From contig NZ_JAHESC010000021.1 in the NCBI RefSeq assembly GCF_018598185.1, forward strand, positions 62,001-126,000: a stretch of DNA of 64,000 nt, in the 5' to 3' direction. The notes under the pieces were generated by a model. It saw nothing but the letters and a program-made list of their open reading frames with translations. It had not been told where the DNA came from and did not search any database. Within the stretch, counting starts at the first letter, position 1. Every line of letters starts with the position of its first letter. Below are positions 38,071 to 48,300 of the stretch, piece after piece. Origin of the DNA: Dawidia soli (lineage in GTDB: Bacteria; Bacteroidota; Bacteroidia; Cytophagales; Cyclobacteriaceae). The translations under genes were made by a program, and so were the position numbers.

Positions 38071-38679
38071 TTAAAAATGCGCTCGTACCCCGATGCCGGC
38101 GTGCAGAATTTGCCAGATGTTGAGGTAGCCTGTGTTCTGTACGTAGCTTACCAGCTTGATTTCGTTCGTGCCAAGCTCGTAGTAGATCGCTGCCCGCTTG
38201 ATGTTCTTCCACTTGGGTGTGGTGCGGCTGATGTTGCCGCCGATAAAGATGTTCACCCGTACCGCCTCGCTCCACCAGTAATAGCCGCTGGGGTACCAGC
38301 CGGGCAGGTCTGATGAATATTGCCGTCCCATCGTATAGTTAAAGAAGGTCCCGATCGTGAGTGGACGCACTTCTGTGCGGTCGTTCAACCGCACCTTCCA
38401 CGGGGCGGCCGTAAATTTAAGCGTGAGTGTTTCGAGACTTTCGCCGCCCGCCTGCGAAGGCAGCACATACCCAAAGAGCAGGTCTACATACGCCTTGTCC
38501 TGAAACACCGAGTACCCCGCGCCTACCGAAAGAAAGCCGATACTCCCGGCATACTGCGCCACGGCCACATCGGGCACATACCACTTACGGGAAGATTGTT
38601 GTGTGCTGTCCTGCGCGGAAGCCGCCGGCCCCACCACCAGGATGAATACGGCAAAGCATAATGTGAAAAAGCGCGTCAT
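38071..38679 (-). CDS. Outer-membrane beta-barrel protein of unknown function
   Basis: A 202-residue protein with signal peptide MTRFFTLCFAVFILVVGPAASAQ. The mature part alternates polar and hydrophobic residues in strands rich in Tyr, Trp and Gly (SIGFLSVGAGYSVF, VDLLFGYVLPSQ, HAGIGVRAHF) and ends in a C-terminal Phe, as outer-membrane barrels do. Eight strands would fit the length. I recognise no named family. It overlaps the upstream metallophosphoesterase gene by one base (TAATG), so the two are co-translated and may work together. Confidence 0.75.
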   Translation of the reverse strand: MTRFFTLCFAVFILVVGPAASAQDSTQQSSRKWYVPDVAVAQYAGSIGFLSVGAGYSVFQDKAYVDLLFGYVLPSQAGGESLETLTLKFTAAPWKVRLNDRTEVRPLTIGTFFNYTMGRQYSSDLPGWYPSGYYWWSEAVRVNIFIGGNISRTTPKWKNIKRAAIYYELGTNEIKLVSYVQNTGYLNIWQILHAGIGVRAHF

Positions 38680-39470
38680 TAATAGAATATCTTCTTAAAA
38701 TCCACCCGGTCGTCCCACAATTTTACCAGCAGGTACATGCGCTCGTTCATGCTGGTCGATACCAGATAACGGATATGCCCCTCGTTGTACGTCGTATCGC
38801 GGAATGCATGCTGATGGCCGTGCAGGGACAAGTTCACTTTTCCCGAGCTGTACAACGTTTCATTGTAGGCGGCGGCCAGTTTAACGTCAAAGTCGCCGTC
38901 AAACGGCGGTACGTGCGAAACCACCACAGCCCGGTCGAAGTCGTCGCCCTGTAGCTGAGTGCGCAGCCAGTCCAGGTCGGGCACTTTGCCGCTGAACGCA
39001 TACTCGCGCGAGTTGGTGTTCAACAGCACGAACTTAAAGCCGCGGTATAAGAATGACAGATTGAGGTCGCCATACATCTCGCGGTATACCTTCTCGCCGT
39101 TGCCTGACAAGTCGTGGTTGCCGATCACCGTCAGGTAGGGTTTGTTCAGCTTGCGCATGATGTCGTGGATCCACTCGAACTCGTCGCGGATACCAAAGTC
39201 GGTGATGTCGCCGTCCAGCATTACAAAGTCGGCGCGCTGCTTGTTCGCGCTCGACACAAAGTCCTCCACGTCGTCATAAAAACGCTGTGTGTCGCCCATC
39301 AGGATGAGCGTGAGCGTGTCTGTCGTCGGGGTGGTTTGCTGCAGCCGTGCAATGGCCTTTGCGTTCAGATCCGTTTCGTCGTCAGGGATCCTGACTTCAT
39401 AGGGGTGGTATTCAAAAAGGTCGCACCCGGCAAACAGGAGTGCCAAAACCCCACCATAAAAATATCGCAT
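38679..39470 (-). CDS. Metallophosphoesterase lipoprotein
   Basis: A 263-residue protein with lipidated C16 in LLFAGC. Calcineurin-type motifs are in order: ILMGDTQRF (modified first motif, D-T-Q and not D-x-H), MLDGDITDFG, TVIGNHDLSG, VVSHVPPFDG and LHGHQHAF. The altered first motif is seen in some extracytoplasmic members. The enzyme is anchored outside the cytoplasm and could act on nucleotides, sugar phosphates or lipid phosphates. It is unrelated in layout to the two phosphoesterases at the start of the window. Coupled with the barrel protein downstream. Confidence 0.88.
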   Translation of the reverse strand: MRYFYGGVLALLFAGCDLFEYHPYEVRIPDDETDLNAKAIARLQQTTPTTDTLTLILMGDTQRFYDDVEDFVSSANKQRADFVMLDGDITDFGIRDEFEWIHDIMRKLNKPYLTVIGNHDLSGNGEKVYREMYGDLNLSFLYRGFKFVLLNTNSREYAFSGKVPDLDWLRTQLQGDDFDRAVVVSHVPPFDGDFDVKLAAAYNETLYSSGKVNLSLHGHQHAFRDTTYNEGHIRYLVSTSMNERMYLLVKLWDDRVDFKKIFY

Positions 39471-39743
39471 ACACAGTTCTCCTCCTCACCGTTCTTCGCG
39501 GTGTTTGTTTTTGTTATAGTTACCTACAGGGCATTGGGGGTCTTTGCCATAGAGGTACGTATAAAGAGGCAGCAAAGATGCGTAGAACGTTTGAAATCTT
39601 TGAAACGATACCACAAAAAGTATAGTCCATACAATTCCTATAAATTGATTAGATTGCGCCACTGTTGTGCTGTAGACATTCCCGGAGCCACCCATACGTA
39701 CTGATAAAAAAACGTTTGTGATGCGTATCATCACATAACAGGA

Positions 39744-41453
39744 ATGAACTGCAATCGTTTGTCCCTCGGACGTGTACTGGCCGTGCTCGGGCTGTGCATC
39801 TCCCTGGCCCGTTGTACACCTTCGGCCGATCAAGCATCCGCGGACGTGAACCTCGATTCGCTGTTGATCGACGCCGTCCGAAAAACAGAAGAGCTCAAGT
39901 TTGAAACGGCGCACGCCGAGCTGACCGAGCTGATGGCCCTGGCGCGCGAACGCCACGACCAGCTCAAAGAAATACAGGCCCTCATCAACATGGGCATCCT
40001 GTATTTAAAGTACAACGAGCACGACGAAGCCCTGCGCTACCTCTTTCAATCGTTGGAGCTCGCCCGGCAATACAAACGCGAAGAGATCCTCAACACGATC
40101 TACAATGACATAGGCGTGGTCTACTCCACCAACGATGCCACGGCGCAAGCCGTTGAATATTATAAGAAGGCGCTGGCCATCAGCGAAAAGCAGGGCAACC
40201 GCCACCGCATCGCCCTGAACTCGCTCAACCTCGGCACAGAAATGCACAAGCTCGGCGACGACCGCGGCGCATTGCAAAATCTGCATAAAGCCGAGCAAAT
40301 GTTCCGCGAAAACCGCGACACGGCCAACGTAGCGGTTACCGTCAATAACATCGGCGACATAGCCTACACGGCCAAAAACTACGACAGTGCGCTGCTGCGT
40401 TACCGGCAAGCCCACGACATGTCCGTCGGCATTCGCAACCAGTTCTACCAGTCGGGTTACTTGCTGTCGCTCGGCCGGACCTACTATCACTTCGGCCAGT
40501 ACGATTCCGCCGCGGCTTATGTAGCACGGAGCATCGAAGGCTTCGAGCGCATGAAAGACACCGAGAACACCATCGATAGCTACCGGTGGCTTTCGAAAAT
40601 ATATGCCGCCCGCGGCAACATGGAGCGTGCTTTGCATTTCTCTAACCTCACGCTGGCCTGGAAAGACACGCTGTCGGAAGAGAAGACCACCAAGTGGACC
40701 TCGGAAGCGCAGATGAAATACGAGTATGGTAAAATGGAGACGGCGGTAGAGCTTCTCCAGCAGGAAGCCAGCCGCCAACGCCAGTTCTGGATTGGCGTAA
40801 CGTTGATCGGCATCGTCATCGGGGTGTTGGTCATCAGTATTTTACGAACCAAATACATCAACCTCCAGCAGCGCAACGTGATCTTACAACAGGAGCAGGA
40901 AGTCGACCGTCTTACCCTTGAAAAGAATCGCGTCGAGCGCGATCAGTTGGAGCGTGACATGATTGCCACCGAGCGCCTCAATGCCCTGGAACAGGAACGT
41001 CTCCGCCAGGAGCTCACCTTTAAGGACCGCGAGCTTGCCACCAAAGCCCTGCACCTGGTGAACAAGAACGAAACCTTCGCTTCCATCCACAAGCTGCTCG
41101 CCACCATCGACCTCAAAGATGCCCCGGGAGCGAAGACCCAACTCGACAAGGCCAAAAAGATCATCCGCGGCAACGACAACAGCGACCAGGAATGGGAGGC
41201 CTTCAAGCTTCACTTTGAAGAGGTGCACCCCCAATTCTTTCATCAGCTGCTGGAGGCCTATCCGGATCTGTCCGCCAACGACCTGCGCCTTAGCGCGTAT
41301 TTATTGATCGACCTGAACTCCAAAGAGATCGCGCAGATTTTCAACATCTCGCCCGAGTCCGTGCGAAAGAAAAAGCAACGCCTCCGCGAAAAGCTCAATC
41401 TTGAAAAGGAGGAGGATATTAAGATCTTGCTGAGCCGGTACAAAAAGCAGTAA
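39744..41453 (+). CDS. TPR-containing membrane regulator with LuxR-like HTH
   Basis: A protein of 569 residues. The N-terminus resembles a lipoprotein signal (ISLARC, C24). At least five tetratricopeptide repeats span about 55-330 (ALINMGILYLKYNEHDEALRYL, SLNLGTEMHKLGDDRGALQNL). A transmembrane helix lies near 350-370, then a long coiled coil, then a conserved end with WEAFKLHFEEVHPQFF and LSAYLLIDLNSKEIAQIFNISPESVRKKKQRLREKL. That tail is homologous to the tail of the propeller regulator at 23401. It is probably a one-component membrane regulator that senses protein contacts with its periplasmic TPRs. Target genes are unknown; the T9SS cargo gene downstream is a candidate. Confidence 0.84.
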   Translation: MNCNRLSLGRVLAVLGLCISLARCTPSADQASADVNLDSLLIDAVRKTEELKFETAHAELTELMALARERHDQLKEIQALINMGILYLKYNEHDEALRYLFQSLELARQYKREEILNTIYNDIGVVYSTNDATAQAVEYYKKALAISEKQGNRHRIALNSLNLGTEMHKLGDDRGALQNLHKAEQMFRENRDTANVAVTVNNIGDIAYTAKNYDSALLRYRQAHDMSVGIRNQFYQSGYLLSLGRTYYHFGQYDSAAAYVARSIEGFERMKDTENTIDSYRWLSKIYAARGNMERALHFSNLTLAWKDTLSEEKTTKWTSEAQMKYEYGKMETAVELLQQEASRQRQFWIGVTLIGIVIGVLVISILRTKYINLQQRNVILQQEQEVDRLTLEKNRVERDQLERDMIATERLNALEQERLRQELTFKDRELATKALHLVNKNETFASIHKLLATIDLKDAPGAKTQLDKAKKIIRGNDNSDQEWEAFKLHFEEVHPQFFHQLLEAYPDLSANDLRLSAYLLIDLNSKEIAQIFNISPESVRKKKQRLREKLNLEKEEDIKILLSRYKKQ

Positions 41454-41747
41454 GAACCGAGCAGGGCGGGCAATGCCCGGTAAAATGACTCCGTGCTTAT
41501 TGCACGGGCTGGCAAAGGGACTGCCATCCAATTTCGTTTTTCAGTCAGGAACGGTAGAAAATTACCTTCGTCACGCATCAAACCGCACAATCTTCCCGAA
41601 ATCGCCCGGGGAACCTCCCGATTATTGTTTTTTATGGCGTGTGTCACTCTTTGTCACGCCCCTTTTCCACCGGTTTGGGGGATCATAGGGTACTTTTGGC
41701 CAAGAGCCTAAGTCAAATCCTAGTTTATCACTTTAACCGAAAACCTA
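41454..41747. other. Intergenic region with small hairpins and a -7 box
   Basis: This 294-base stretch holds two short hairpins after the regulator gene, CGGGC-AAT-GCCCG at 41467-41479 and CCGTGC-TTATT-GCACGG at 41491-41507. They may end its transcript. A GGCGTG/CACGCC pair lies at 41636-41660. TACTTTTG at 41691-41698 fully matches the Bacteroidota -7 consensus and lies 49 bases before the next start codon. Confidence 0.45.
41691..41698 (+). promoter_or_regulatory. Candidate -7 promoter box of the T9SS cargo gene
   Basis: TACTTTTG matches TAnnTTTG at all fixed positions. A TTG at 41675-41677 lies upstream but 13 bases away, shorter than the usual spacing. The position 49 bases before the ATG is suitable. 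Confidence 0.42.
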
Positions 41748-44700
41748 ATGAAGAAACTTCTACTGATGGTCCTGGTAAGCCTATCCGGCTTATCGCTGTT
41801 GCAGGCCCAGCCGAACCTTTCCATTGTGTCGCCGTCGGGGCTGATCGAGCCGCCCTACGAGGTGCCGGTGGGTACGGAGGTGACCCTGCGGTGGTCGACT
41901 CCAACCCAGGATGCGCCCCTCAAATTCTTCAGCTTTGCCCAGGAACCCGATTTTGGAGAATGGAACTTCCAACCCAACCCCGAGTGGACATCCTACAATC
42001 CGCCGTCCACGCCCAACGGCGATGGCTCTTACGACTTTAAGATCAAAGTAGACAAGCCTCTGTATGTGTGGGGCGGCTACTCCACCGGCGGTGGCAGCGG
42101 CTTCTTGTACTGGCATTATTCCCCGGTTTACCACCTGGAAATTGCTTCCGGCGTAACGATCACCGCCGCCGACGGCTGGGTGTGTCCCGAGGTGGCCAGC
42201 ACTGAGCGGTTGCAGATCACCGGCACGTACGCCAGCTACCAGTGGTACCGCGACGGCGAAGCCATCCCCAACGCCACGAGCGCCAGCTATGACGCTGATG
42301 ATCCCGGACAATATAAAGTACAGGTGCCGTTAAACGGCAACCTGGTCTTCTCGAATTCCGTGCGCGTACGCGAAGCCGCTGTCGCCGTCACCGGTGTGCT
42401 GGCCGGCAGCAAGCTGACCATGACCGCAACAGAGGGCATGACTTCCTATCAGTGGCTGAGCGGCACCAGCGAAGCCGCGCTGACGCCGCTTGGCGCGGCG
42501 ACGAGCCGCAGCCAGCAGGTAACGGTAAATGCCGCGAAAACATACTATGCCGTGCGCGCCGTACAAGCGGGTTGCACGGTGCAGTCTGCCGCCCGCCCCG
42601 CCAGTACAGCCATCTTCGCGGCACCCGTGCTGACGAGCAACGCCGAAGAACTGGAGAATGACAACGACGTTATCTGTCTGGGAGCATCGGTCAGGCTGAC
42701 GGCCGGAGACAAGTATGCCGGTTACAAATGGTATTCCGACGGAGAATTCTGGTATGAAGGTCCGAACGAGATCCATGTCACCGAAACCAAGACGTATTAT
42801 GTAGAAGTGTCCATTCCCGAATGGCCCGAGATCTGGCGCGCGTCTGACACACAGGACGTGTTCTTTTTTGCACCGATCACGCCCGTGCTCACCGGTGTAG
42901 CGCCGTACTCTTCTCATTGCCCGGGCGAACCGCTGTCGCTCACGATCACCGACGAGGGGTATCCCTATACCTGGACCAAGCATGTCTTCGGACACGAGCC
43001 GGTAACGGTGACACCCGAAGGGTTTACCTATAACTTTTCGTTCGAAGGCGAAATGGAGATCGTGGTAAAAGCCGAAGCCCTCGGCTGCGAGTCCACCACC
43101 CGGGTATACCTGCAGTCTTATGCCGGCCAGCAGTTCCCGCTGGCGCTGGGCAACGAATCCATAGAATATCTCTGCGGCGGGCAAACCCAGGAGATCTACC
43201 CGTATGAAGATATGCGCGAGACCCACGACCATTTCCAGTGGTATACGGTCACCAACGGTGTCTATAAATCCCTGAGCGGCAAGACCAATCAACGCATTAC
43301 CGTCAACGCGGCCGGTACCTATGTGCTCCGGGCGCATCCCATCGCCTGCGACGATGCCAACCTGTATATAGAGTCGTTCCCGGTAGAGATCCGCGACGGC
43401 TCATCCCGCGCGCTGCTTGTCGAAACCGATAAGAATACCCTCTGTGAAGGCGAAAAGGCGACACTCTCGATCTCCGGCGAGTGGCGCAACGTCCAGTGGT
43501 TTGAGAAGACCATTGCCAACTCGGGCCCCACCGGCCATCACGAAGTATACGTGCCGCTCTCCGGTGCGGGATCTACCCTCACGGTGCAAGTGACCAGGTT
43601 CACCACGTATCAGGTACGCGCGCATCACGAGTCGTGTACAACGGGGGTGAAAGCCGTCAGCGCTCCGATCCAGATCAAGCCGACGGTGAATCCAAAGCTT
43701 ACCGTAACGCCCACCATGAATATCCACCGTTGGGTGTTGGCACCGTATGATTCGATCGCCGATGTAATTTTCTGCGGTAATTCCGACATCACCGTCACCG
43801 CCCCCGCTGGGTATACTTCCTACAGGTGGTTCAGAGGTCCGTACGACGGCAGCGGTAACTATGTGCTGGGCGAGGAAGTGGCCGGCGAAACCACTAACAA
43901 GATCAGCTATCTGCCGGTTGTCAACTGGCTTACCGCGCGCGTGGTAGATGCCCACGGCTGTGTGGGCTATTCCGTGCCGCTGCTCATCGATACTTATACC
44001 CATGCTTCTCCGGCCGTAGCCGAGCAGGGCAACGGCGAGTTCTGTGCCGAAGGCGATTCTGTATGGCTGGCCAATGCCTTTCAGGGCAACTGGGTGCGTT
44101 ATGAATGGTACAGAGACGGTGAGCTGGTGCCGAACTCCGACAACGACACCATCTGGGTAAAAGAGCCGGGTGGATATAATGTTACCGGTTTCCCCGAAGA
44201 GTGTCCTACTATCGGCTACAACTCCGGCACCCCGGCGCGGATCCGCACGATGCCTGCGCCCCACGTGATCGAGACCGATACGGCTTACCTGCCCGGTGTC
44301 GAAGGCTTTGCCGGCGAGATCTATGACATTCGCTGGTTTGTAGACGACGAACTGTATACTATTCCCGAAGGACAGCAGGCGTTCATTTATAAAGGTGCCC
44401 TGCCGCCCGGCGATCACACCCTCGTGGTAGAGATCACCAACCCCACCGCGTGTACCCGCACTTCGCCGCCGTACTCTTCAGCGATCACGGGCCTCGAGCC
44501 CGGCGAGCTGGCGGGTAAGGTGCGGGCCTATCCCAACCCGACCACCGGCCGCATCACGTTGCACGGCCTGCATCCGCAAGAGGTACAACAGGTGAAGGTA
44601 TACAACGCACAGGGCATTGCCGTACGGCACGCTGCTGTAGCAGGGGAGGACGGTCAGCTTGACCTGACCGCCAGCCCGGCCGGCGTATACATCGTGGACG

Positions 44701-44750
44701 TTGTGCTGAAAAACGGCAGCTCGGTAAAGACGCGTGTCGTGCGTCAATAA
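41748..44750 (+). CDS. Large secreted Ig-like repeat protein with T9SS sorting domain
   Basis: A 1000-residue protein with signal peptide MKKLLLMVLVSLSGLSLLQAQ. Several Ig-like or PKD-like repeats carry the recurring W-Y-R-D-G and Y-Q-W patterns (SYQWYRDGEAIPNATS, YKWYSDGEFWYEG, YEWYRDGELVPNSD) and paired cysteines (ICLGAS, FCGNSD, FCAEGD). The last 75 residues form a type A C-terminal sorting domain (VRAYPNPTTGRITLHGL, GIAVRHAA, SPAGVYIVDVVLKNG). It is therefore exported by type IX secretion and attached to or released from the surface. Adhesion or ligand capture is likely; no enzyme domain is visible. The SusC/SusD locus behind it may be functionally linked. Confidence 0.85.
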   Translation: MKKLLLMVLVSLSGLSLLQAQPNLSIVSPSGLIEPPYEVPVGTEVTLRWSTPTQDAPLKFFSFAQEPDFGEWNFQPNPEWTSYNPPSTPNGDGSYDFKIKVDKPLYVWGGYSTGGGSGFLYWHYSPVYHLEIASGVTITAADGWVCPEVASTERLQITGTYASYQWYRDGEAIPNATSASYDADDPGQYKVQVPLNGNLVFSNSVRVREAAVAVTGVLAGSKLTMTATEGMTSYQWLSGTSEAALTPLGAATSRSQQVTVNAAKTYYAVRAVQAGCTVQSAARPASTAIFAAPVLTSNAEELENDNDVICLGASVRLTAGDKYAGYKWYSDGEFWYEGPNEIHVTETKTYYVEVSIPEWPEIWRASDTQDVFFFAPITPVLTGVAPYSSHCPGEPLSLTITDEGYPYTWTKHVFGHEPVTVTPEGFTYNFSFEGEMEIVVKAEALGCESTTRVYLQSYAGQQFPLALGNESIEYLCGGQTQEIYPYEDMRETHDHFQWYTVTNGVYKSLSGKTNQRITVNAAGTYVLRAHPIACDDANLYIESFPVEIRDGSSRALLVETDKNTLCEGEKATLSISGEWRNVQWFEKTIANSGPTGHHEVYVPLSGAGSTLTVQVTRFTTYQVRAHHESCTTGVKAVSAPIQIKPTVNPKLTVTPTMNIHRWVLAPYDSIADVIFCGNSDITVTAPAGYTSYRWFRGPYDGSGNYVLGEEVAGETTNKISYLPVVNWLTARVVDAHGCVGYSVPLLIDTYTHASPAVAEQGNGEFCAEGDSVWLANAFQGNWVRYEWYRDGELVPNSDNDTIWVKEPGGYNVTGFPEECPTIGYNSGTPARIRTMPAPHVIETDTAYLPGVEGFAGEIYDIRWFVDDELYTIPEGQQAFIYKGALPPGDHTLVVEITNPTACTRTSPPYSSAITGLEPGELAGKVRAYPNPTTGRITLHGLHPQEVQQVKVYNAQGIAVRHAAVAGEDGQLDLTASPAGVYIVDVVLKNGSSVKTRVVRQ

Positions 44751-44774
44751 CACCAACCCTCAAAACGAAACATC

Positions 44775-45251
44775 ATGAAACTTCTTAATAACGTATATAT
44801 CCTGACCCTGCTGGCAGCCGCCATTCTCGGCGCCTGTGGCGGTGACGACTCCGGTGATGCCGGCGCTGTGGAAAAGGGAAAGCTCGAGCTGCTCACGCAT
44901 ACCTGGACTGTCGAGCGCGTCACGCAAGACGACAACCGCACCGCGGAGTTCCAGAACCCCGATTTCACGCTCACCCTGGGCGGAGCCTTTCGCGCCGACA
45001 ATCCCGCGGGGCCGTACACGTATACCGTGGCGGGCACGCAGCCGGGCCTCAGGCCCTGGGCCGCCAGCGGCACGTGGAGCTTCGGCCCTGACGCCACGAA
45101 AACACTGGTGCGCGACGACGGCGTCAACGTGGCCTATAGTCTCGACGGCAGCACCCTTACGCTGACGTTTACGTGCGCCACGTGCGACAAAGACAACGCT
45201 AAAACAGGATCGGCCGAAGGCCCGTGGGTCTTTGTGCTCAAGGCCGATTAA
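44775..45251 (+). CDS. Small lipocalin-like lipoprotein
   Basis: A 158-residue lipoprotein with lipidated C21 in AAAILGAC followed by GGDDSGD. The mature part has a beta-rich pattern with LELLTHTWTVERVTQDD, FTLTLGGAFRADN, ASGTWSFGPDATKTLVRDDG and LTLTFTCATCDK, which resembles lipocalin-like DUF families found in Bacteroidota secretion loci. Paired cysteines (CATC) near the end may form a disulfide. No function is known. It starts 24 bases after the T9SS protein gene and is followed by a hairpin and SusC. Confidence 0.72.
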   Translation: MKLLNNVYILTLLAAAILGACGGDDSGDAGAVEKGKLELLTHTWTVERVTQDDNRTAEFQNPDFTLTLGGAFRADNPAGPYTYTVAGTQPGLRPWAASGTWSFGPDATKTLVRDDGVNVAYSLDGSTLTLTFTCATCDKDNAKTGSAEGPWVFVLKAD

Positions 45252-45283
45252 TCCACGCGACTATATTCTGTAACCACTCACCG

Positions 45284-45308
45284 CTTCCCCTGCCACGTGC
45301 AGGGGAAG
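45284..45308 (+). terminator. Ten-pair hairpin between small lipoprotein and SusC
   Basis: CTTCCCCTGC pairs fully with GCAGGGGAAG around a five-base loop. No T run follows, so it may protect the mRNA end or reduce read-through rather than terminate. It lies 34 bases before the SusC start. Confidence 0.5.
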
Positions 45309-45342
45309 TACTCATTACCCTATTATCAAATCTTTTTACAAC

Positions 45343-48300
45343 ATGAAAAAAACAGCATGCGGGCAGGCCTTTTGGCGCCTGGCCCAGGGTGCCGTCCGGG
45401 GAACGTTTGTACTTGGGCTCTTGTCCCTCGCCGTGACCCCAGGCACACAGGCAGCCGTATATAGTCACCCCCTGGTACAAGGCACGCCCATCAAGGGGCG
45501 GGTGACCTCCGGCACCGACAAACAAGGGTTGCCCGGCGTAAGTGTATCCGTCAAGGGCACGACCGTCGGCACCATTACCGACGTCGACGGCAAGTATCAG
45601 CTGCAAGCCGCGCCCGACGCGATCCTCGTGTTCTCTTTCATCGGCTATAAACCCCTGGAAGTACCGGCGTCCAATCGCAGCGCCATCGACATTACGTTAG
45701 AAGAAGACATTACGCATCTCAACGAAGTGACGGTCGTCTCTACCGGCTACCAGGAAGTGGACAAACGGCTGTTCACCGGCTCGGTGGTGAACCTGTCTGC
45801 CAACGATGTGAAGACCGACGGCACCACGGACGTCAGCCGCATGCTGCAAGGAAAAGCGGCCGGGGTATCGGTGCAAAACGTGTCCGGCACCTTTGGGGCA
45901 GCACCGAAGATCCGTGTCCGCGGCGCCACGTCGATCACGGGCGACAACAAGCCCCTTTGGGTGGTCGATGGGGCGGTGCTCGAAGACGTCGTAAACGTCT
46001 CTGCCGATCAACTGACCACCGGCGACCCGAACACCCTTATCGGTTCCTCGGTGGCCGGCCTCAACAGCGACGACATCGAGAGCTTTACCATCCTCAAGGA
46101 TGCTTCTGCCACGGCGTTGTACGGCGCTCGTGCCAAAGACGGTGTCATTGTGATCAAGACCAAGAAGGGTAGGGTGGGCAAACCTGTCGTGACCTATACC
46201 GGCAATTTCTCCACGTATCTCAAGCCGACGTACGATTCGTATAACATCCTGAACTCGTCCGATCAGATGGCGGTCTATCGCGAGCTCGACCGCAAGGGCC
46301 TGCTCAACCACTCCGATGCCTCCCGCGGCGCTAACGGCGGTGTCTTTCGCAAGATGTATGATATGATCAACACCGACTTCGACGAAGACGACGGCACGTT
46401 CGCGCTGCCCAATACGCCCGAAGCACGCAATGCATTCCTGCGCCGGTATGCCATGGCCAATACCGACTGGTTCGACCTGCTGTTTAAGAACTCCTTTGTG
46501 CAAGAGCACTCGGTCGGTGTATCTTCCGGTACCGAAACGTCGCAGCTGTACGTGTCCACGAGCTTTTACAACGACAACGGCTGGACGCTTGCCGACAACG
46601 TTAAACGCTATACCGTCAACGCCCGCGGCACCTTCAAGCTCTCCGACAAGCTCAGCCTGGGCATCCAGGCGGCCGGTGCGGTGCGCGACCAGCGTGTACC
46701 CGGCACCATTGCGCGGCAAACCGACGCCGTGCAGGGCAGCTTTAACCGCGACTTCGACATCAACCCGTTCAGCTATGCGCTCAACACCAGCCGCACGCTG
46801 ACCGCGTTCGACGAGCAGGGCCGCCGTGAATATTTCACACGCAACTACGCGCCCTTCAACATCCTCAACGAGATCGACAACAACTACATCAACCTCAAAC
46901 AGCTCGACCTCAAGCTACAGGGCGAGGCCAGCTACGCCATCCTGTCCAACCTCAAGTATGACTTCACCGGCGCGTACCGGCAGGTGCGCACGAGCACGGA
47001 GCACAACGTGGCCGAAGGGTCGAACATGGCGGAAGCCTACCGCGCCGCCAACTCCCAGGTTGTACGCCAGGGCAACAAGTTCCTGTACTACAACCCCGAC
47101 TTCCCCAATGCGGACCCGGTCATCGTGCTGCCGGAAGGCGGTTTCTACAACCGCTCCGACGATCAGATGGTGAGCTACTACTTCAAGAACCAGCTGAGCT
47201 GGAACTATACGCTCAACACCAACCACGTCATCCACGCCGTGGCCGGCCAGGAGGTGCGCCAGGTAGACCGGCAGAACTCGTTTAACAACGGCTATGGCTA
47301 CCAGTTCAGCAAGGGCGGTGTGGCGTTTACCGACTACCGCATCATTAAACAGCTGCTGGAAGGTAACTTCAGCTACTTCGGCATGGGCAATACGCACGAT
47401 CGCTACGCCAGCTTCTATGCTTCCGGCAACTACGCTTACAAAGGTAAATACATCTTCAATGCTACGGGCCGCATGGACGGTTCCAATCGCCTGGGCGAAT
47501 CCACCACGGCGCGCTGGCTGCCTACCTGGAACGTGAGCGGCGCCTGGAACATCGACTCCGAGCGTTTTATGGAAACCACACGCTTTATAGACTTCCTCAC
47601 GCTGCGCGCGGGTTATGGCCTTACGGCCAACGCGGGCAATGCCACCAACTCGTCGGTGGTGTACCGCAGTGGCACCACGCCGCGGCCGTCCCTGGACGAG
47701 AACGAGTCGCAGATCATCATCGAGGGACTCGAGAACTCTGACCTCACCTGGGAGAAACAGTATGAGGTGAACGTCGGCGTAAATACCGGCTTCCTGAACA
47801 AATACACCGTCACGCTGGATTATTACCGTCGGAACCACTTCGACCTGATCGGCGTCATCAAAACGCCCGGCGTCGGCGGCGAGGCTTACAAAGCCGTGAA
47901 CTATGCCGACATGAAGTCACACGGTATAGACCTCTCGTTGGGAGCGCCGGTATACATCCGCGGCAACTGGAACTGGTCAACTTCGTTTATCTTCAGTCAC
48001 AACAAGAGCGAGATCACCAACCTCAAGAACCAGCCGCGCATCATCGACCTGGTGTTTCCTGACGGTGGTGCGCTGGAGGGATACCCCGTGCGGGGCCTCT
48101 TCTCCATCGACTTTCAGGGGCTCGATCCCAAAACGGGCGTGCCGCTGTTTATCAACCACGACGGCGAAGTCAGCTCCGATGTATACATGCAGAGCCTGGA
48201 GACAAAACACCTGAAGTACGAGGGATCGATCGATCCGACCATAACCGGCGGCTGGTCGAATGCCGTACGGTATAAGAATTTTACGCTGAACGTCTTCCTG

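Noticed and set aside
42330-44417. Two long antisense open frames opposite the Ig-repeat T9SS gene
   Set aside because: Same cause as above. The sense frame has a signal peptide, Ig repeats and a sorting domain; the antisense frames have none.
45697-47838. Long antisense open frames inside the second SusC gene
   Set aside because: They are mirror frames of a well-supported SusC coding sequence and show low-complexity valine- and glycine-rich sequence.
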